From positions 33,383,218 through 33,447,217 of the forward strand of contig OZ025244.1 in NCBI GenBank assembly GCA_964019155.1: a stretch of 64,000 nt of DNA, given 5' to 3'. Below are positions 61,008-64,000 of this stretch, piece after piece (the stretch's first letter is position 1; the number at the start of each line of letters is the position of its first letter). The notes under the pieces were generated by a model. It worked only from the letters and a program-made list of their open reading frames with translations, was not told the origin of the DNA and did not search any database. This DNA is from Osedax fenrisi (taxonomy: Eukaryota > Annelida > Polychaeta > Sabellida > Siboglinidae). Position numbers and translations under genes: made by a program.

Positions 61008-61533
61008 TAAAATGTATATTATACATGCATATTCACCTTAAGGATAGTCTACATAAAGAATCTCTATTATTTTCTGATAGTGTACTAGTGTTAACCATCG
61101 GTATAAAGAAAGCTTAGATATCTTTATTTATATAGATGGTATTAAAATGTTCATATAATTAGATACCCGCTAACAATGTAGATACCCGGTTAATTAACAG
61201 TTAGAATTTCGGTGTTAACACCGACATTCTTAAAACATCTTTAGAACGCCATTTTATAAAATGACATCCTTATAATTATAATGATGTTAACATCATTAAC
61301 GATGTTAACCTCATCATATCCTCAGAACATCATTAAAACACCCTCATCTTATCCTCAAAACATCATCATTCAATATCGAATCTTTTTTACATATCAATTC
61401 ATACTCTAAAATCACTCAAGCTTAAAATACAAATTTCACAAAACATACGTTAGCAGACGTCATTGTAATTATTAATATTATATAGGATACCTACCATATA
61501 AAATAAACATAATAAAACGTAGATATTTATAAT
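61008..61533. other. AT-rich with AACATCATT-type reiterations
   Basis: From about 61220 to 61380 the words GATGTTAACATCATT, AACATCATTAAAACA and ATCCTCAAAACATCATC recur irregularly, with self-complementary GTTAAC cores. No gene is recognised. Confidence 0.5.
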
Positions 61534-61788
61534 ATGATCAATATTTTGTATTTATTTATTTTGAAAATTATATTAAATGTCTATTCTATAAAATACTACT
61601 TCACTTACAACTATCATATATTGCAAGCATATATTTATAGTTTAATAAAATACAAATCTATGGTTGCAAGTCAGAGAAATAACTTTCTTAGAATAATGTT
61701 AATGCTAAATTATATTAGACTATATAGACAATCAATAATTACTGACCCATCTAAATGGTATAAACAAAGAAAGAAAACAGAGGAATAA
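61534..61788 (+). CDS. hypothetical 84-codon ORF
   Basis: The frame MINILYLFILKIILNVYSIK ... WYKQRKKTEE has a hydrophobic start (residues 2-17), which is unremarkable in AT-rich DNA. Its C-terminal half (MVASQRNNFLRIMLMLNYIR to the basic end) is less biased. I recognise no domain and see no homologue in the window. It may be a chance frame or a fragment of a decayed gene. Confidence 0.15.
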   Translation: MINILYLFILKIILNVYSIKYYFTYNYHILQAYIYSLIKYKSMVASQRNNFLRIMLMLNYIRLYRQSIITDPSKWYKQRKKTEE

Positions 61789-61915
61789 CAATGACATTAT
61801 CGAGAATACAACCTGCCATAGGATTCCTGTAGAATTGCATACTATGCTTCCTTTAACTACACGCAAACATTTAATAGCGGTCACTCAGATTCATACTTTT
61901 AAAATGTATGTTCAT

Positions 61916-61961
61916 ATATAATTTTCAGCTGTAAGCTATAGCTTACAGCTGAAAATTATAT
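61916..61961. repeat. perfect 46-bp palindrome
   Basis: The sequence is self-complementary about the centre CTATAG (61936-61941). Half of it reads TTTTCAGCTGTAAGC. There is no spacer, so it could form a cruciform. Confidence 0.95.
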
Positions 61962-62480
61962 TAAAACAAATTGAACAAACTGGTAATAATCGTTTTAAGA
62001 TGCGAATAAGTTTATCGGCTGGTAAGGTGTTGCTATTGTGGAACAAGTAAATACTGGCATTATTCGAAATCGAAAGTTATACCCATGAAGCTTGAATAAC
62101 TTATACCCAACAAGCTGACGGGGATGACTGGATAGATACTGTTACCTATATACATCATACGATAGATATACCGGTGATGTTGCAGAATAGTTTATAGCAA
62201 GTTAGTTATTAAGAGAAAGAAGTCGATGAAGAAAACCTAACCTTCAAACAAGTAAGAATTAATTCAATAAGTATTTAAAGTCAACAATCGCTTGTATACA
62301 ATTTATATATAGTATACATAAGATAAAATTACAGATGGAATGATATCATTGAATAAGTTATCTCAGTTGAATTTATTACATATAGATCAACAACTATCAT
62401 AGTTTTTATTTAATAAATATTATATTATTATTAAATTATATATTTATTAATATTTTGTTATTAGGATTATTTAAAAAATT

Positions 62481-62622
62481 TAAAATTGTATTATTAAATT
62501 ATGTATTAATTAATACTCTAAATAAATATGAAATTTAACACTTTATTCTTTTAAAATTGTATTATTAAATTATGTATTAATTAATACTCTAAATAAATAT
62601 GAAATTTAACACTTTATTCTTT
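62481..62622 (+). repeat. 71-bp tandem duplication
   Basis: The unit starting TAAAATTGTATTATTAAATT at 62481 repeats at 62552 without visible differences. Confidence 0.95.
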
Positions 62623-63494
62623 TTATTTTAATAAATTGTAAATTACAACAACTCACCATCTTTATTTATAGTCAATACTTTATAAGTCTCACTTATTGAA
62701 TTTATTTTATGTTGATTTCTTCTACTTCACATGATTACAAAGCACTATTCAGCAATTACTAGTTCATTCTGGTGTAAATTTATCCTATTTTCTAGTACTT
62801 ATAATTAATCTAATCATTTAATGTTATAAATGTGTACGCAGATTGAAGTTCAGAGATTATTAAGATCATGTTAATTGATGTAAGTTGTTCCTGATTCACC
62901 TAATATGTAAACTAATATATTGAGAATTATGTAATTTAGACACTAAATTAACAAATCATTTTATTTATAAAATTGCTAACATCTTTTTTTGTTATTAGTA
63001 ATATACAAGTATATCTAATTAAATAAATGGATATCATTAGTAGGTTATATACCTAGTTATATTTATTTACTATTGAATATTTATGAGGTATTTGCATAAT
63101 AGAAAATAATTATCTAATACTTTAATAGATTTATGGTAAATGGTAAGGAATGTGCAAGTAACTTCTATCCAGCATCCATTATTCTTTAATCATTGATATA
63201 TCAAGATGAATGGACAATTTTCTTTTAAACGAAACTAATTAATCAGCACTTCATTTAAGATTGTATTATTTATTATTTAATTACTTTTATAATATATTAT
63301 AATTACTTTTATATTTGAATAATTTCAATAATGTACAATTATATTTATTAGTTCAATAAATATTTAAATATAGTAAATGTTTTATAAGAATGGTCATCTT
63401 ATATTTGAATAGCTTTACATTAGTTTCTTATTTCATATTAATTTTGTATTATTCAATACATATATATACAAGTTTGATATAATCAAAGAATAAA
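62623..63494. other. AT-rich, likely 3' flank of the 63495 exon
   Basis: No coding region. Transcript read-through from the exon at 63495 would run through here on the minus strand; I see no clear AATAAA signal in the first 150 bp. Confidence 0.4.
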
Positions 63495-63671
63495 TTACTT
63501 TAAACTTTTCTTGTGTTTTTTGTGCTTCTTGTGTTTCGAACTTTTCTTTTTCTTGTCGTCGCTGCTATCATCATCTGGTATAAATTTCGTCTTGGGGTAG
63601 GCTTCCTTCTTTTTTGACTTCTTCTTTTTCTTTAATTTTCGCTCATAGGAGGAGCAACTGGACTCCCTCGT
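63495..63671 (-). CDS. terminal exon encoding a lysine-rich C-terminus (partial gene)
   Basis: The minus-strand frame ends with TAA at 63495-63497 and is open upstream to about 63671. It reads TRESSCSSYERKLKKKKKSK, KKEAYPKTKFIPDDDSSDDK and KKKSSKHKKHKKHKKSLK. Acidic DDDSSDD between basic lysine/histidine-lysine runs is typical of nuclear or nucleolar proteins such as splicing-associated factors. An in-frame TAA just before, within AAAGAAGCAGTTTAAAAG, means the exon must begin near 63671 at an AG acceptor. It is G+C-richer than its flanks and free of stops. I cannot name the gene; earlier exons would lie to the right, possibly beyond the window. A chance origin is unlikely because of the ordered composition. 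Confidence 0.55.
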   Translation of the reverse strand, partial: TRESSCSSYERKLKKKKKSKKKEAYPKTKFIPDDDSSDDKKKKSSKHKKHKKHKKSLK

Positions 63672-63679
63672 CTTTTAAA

Positions 63680-64000
63680 CTGCTTCTTTTATAAGTTATA
63701 TTCCACATAAAAGTATAATTTATGAATCATTTTAAAGATAATATTTCAAATTTTATTAATAAATTATAAACAAAATTAAACATAATTTTTATTTTGCGAT
63801 AATATGCCATTAGTAATGGCCCATTACCATTTTTTTAATTACAAGAAATTTAATTATATGATTATTTGAATCATACAGAAATTATATCTTTATTTATTTA
63901 TTTAAATTTTACGTATTTACATACAAATGTATATATCTTCAAAACCAGAAAATTCTATAATTACAAGTTACATTATATAAAAGATATTGAAATAAAAAGG
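63680..64000. other. AT-rich, probable intron or upstream flank
   Basis: No exon is recognised. It would be intronic if the 63495-63671 exon belongs to a larger minus-strand gene. Confidence 0.35.

Overview
The window looks like nuclear DNA of an invertebrate animal; I cannot name the taxon. It is very AT-rich, dense in (TA)n microsatellites, and has almost no long open frames apart from transposon proteins. It carries RTE-like and CR1/L2-like LINEs, tRNA-derived SINEs, hAT, pogo/mariner-like and TTAA-target DNA transposons, and one visible GT-AG intron. There are no operons, ribosome binding sites or other prokaryotic signals.

Layout. 1-1440 is the 3' part of an RTE-like LINE (minus strand). 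1441-17440 is AT-rich DNA holding a 15-bp minisatellite, a TA-flanked MITE, the tail of a second LINE family, several fold-back repeats, an exact 24-bp-spaced TAGGGTAC array and a SINE. 17440-18400 is a GC-richer island with a CRE palindrome and a TATA-like box, the only promoter-like stretch. 19620-25825 holds a LINE 3' end, a SINE, a pyrimidine tract and a 5'-truncated L2-type LINE split by a 2.8-kb hAT-like element with an exact 8-bp target duplication. 26795-35297 is a block of non-autonomous DNA elements. Among them a 3.3-kb element contains a 2.0-kb TTAA-target element and a perfect 302-bp palindrome. 35925-41640 has an internally deleted LINE, a THAP-like fragment, a 29-copy satellite with higher-order structure and an unassigned ORF. 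41649-43987 is a TIR transposon with an 8-bp TSD and an open 207-codon gene partly copied into a nested palindrome. 45061-50473 is a 5.4-kb hAT-like element carrying a SINE and a MITE. 51115-61005 holds further MITEs, a second SINE type, a zinc-finger exon of a probable pogo-like transposase, a nearly open LINE reverse transcriptase, a 3.0-kb ZMYM1-type hAT with a decayed intron-bearing transposase, and another MITE. At 63495-63671 (minus) there is a lysine-rich terminal exon, the best candidate for a host gene.

How the parts relate. Nearly everything recognisable is mobile DNA in nested layers: SINEs inside hATs and MITEs, hAT inside LINE, a TTAA element inside a MITE-like element. The most unusual observations are three MITE families that share one layout but carry different repeated motifs, and the 41649-43987 transposon with its open gene of unknown family. 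All calls come from reading the sequence; no database search was possible.
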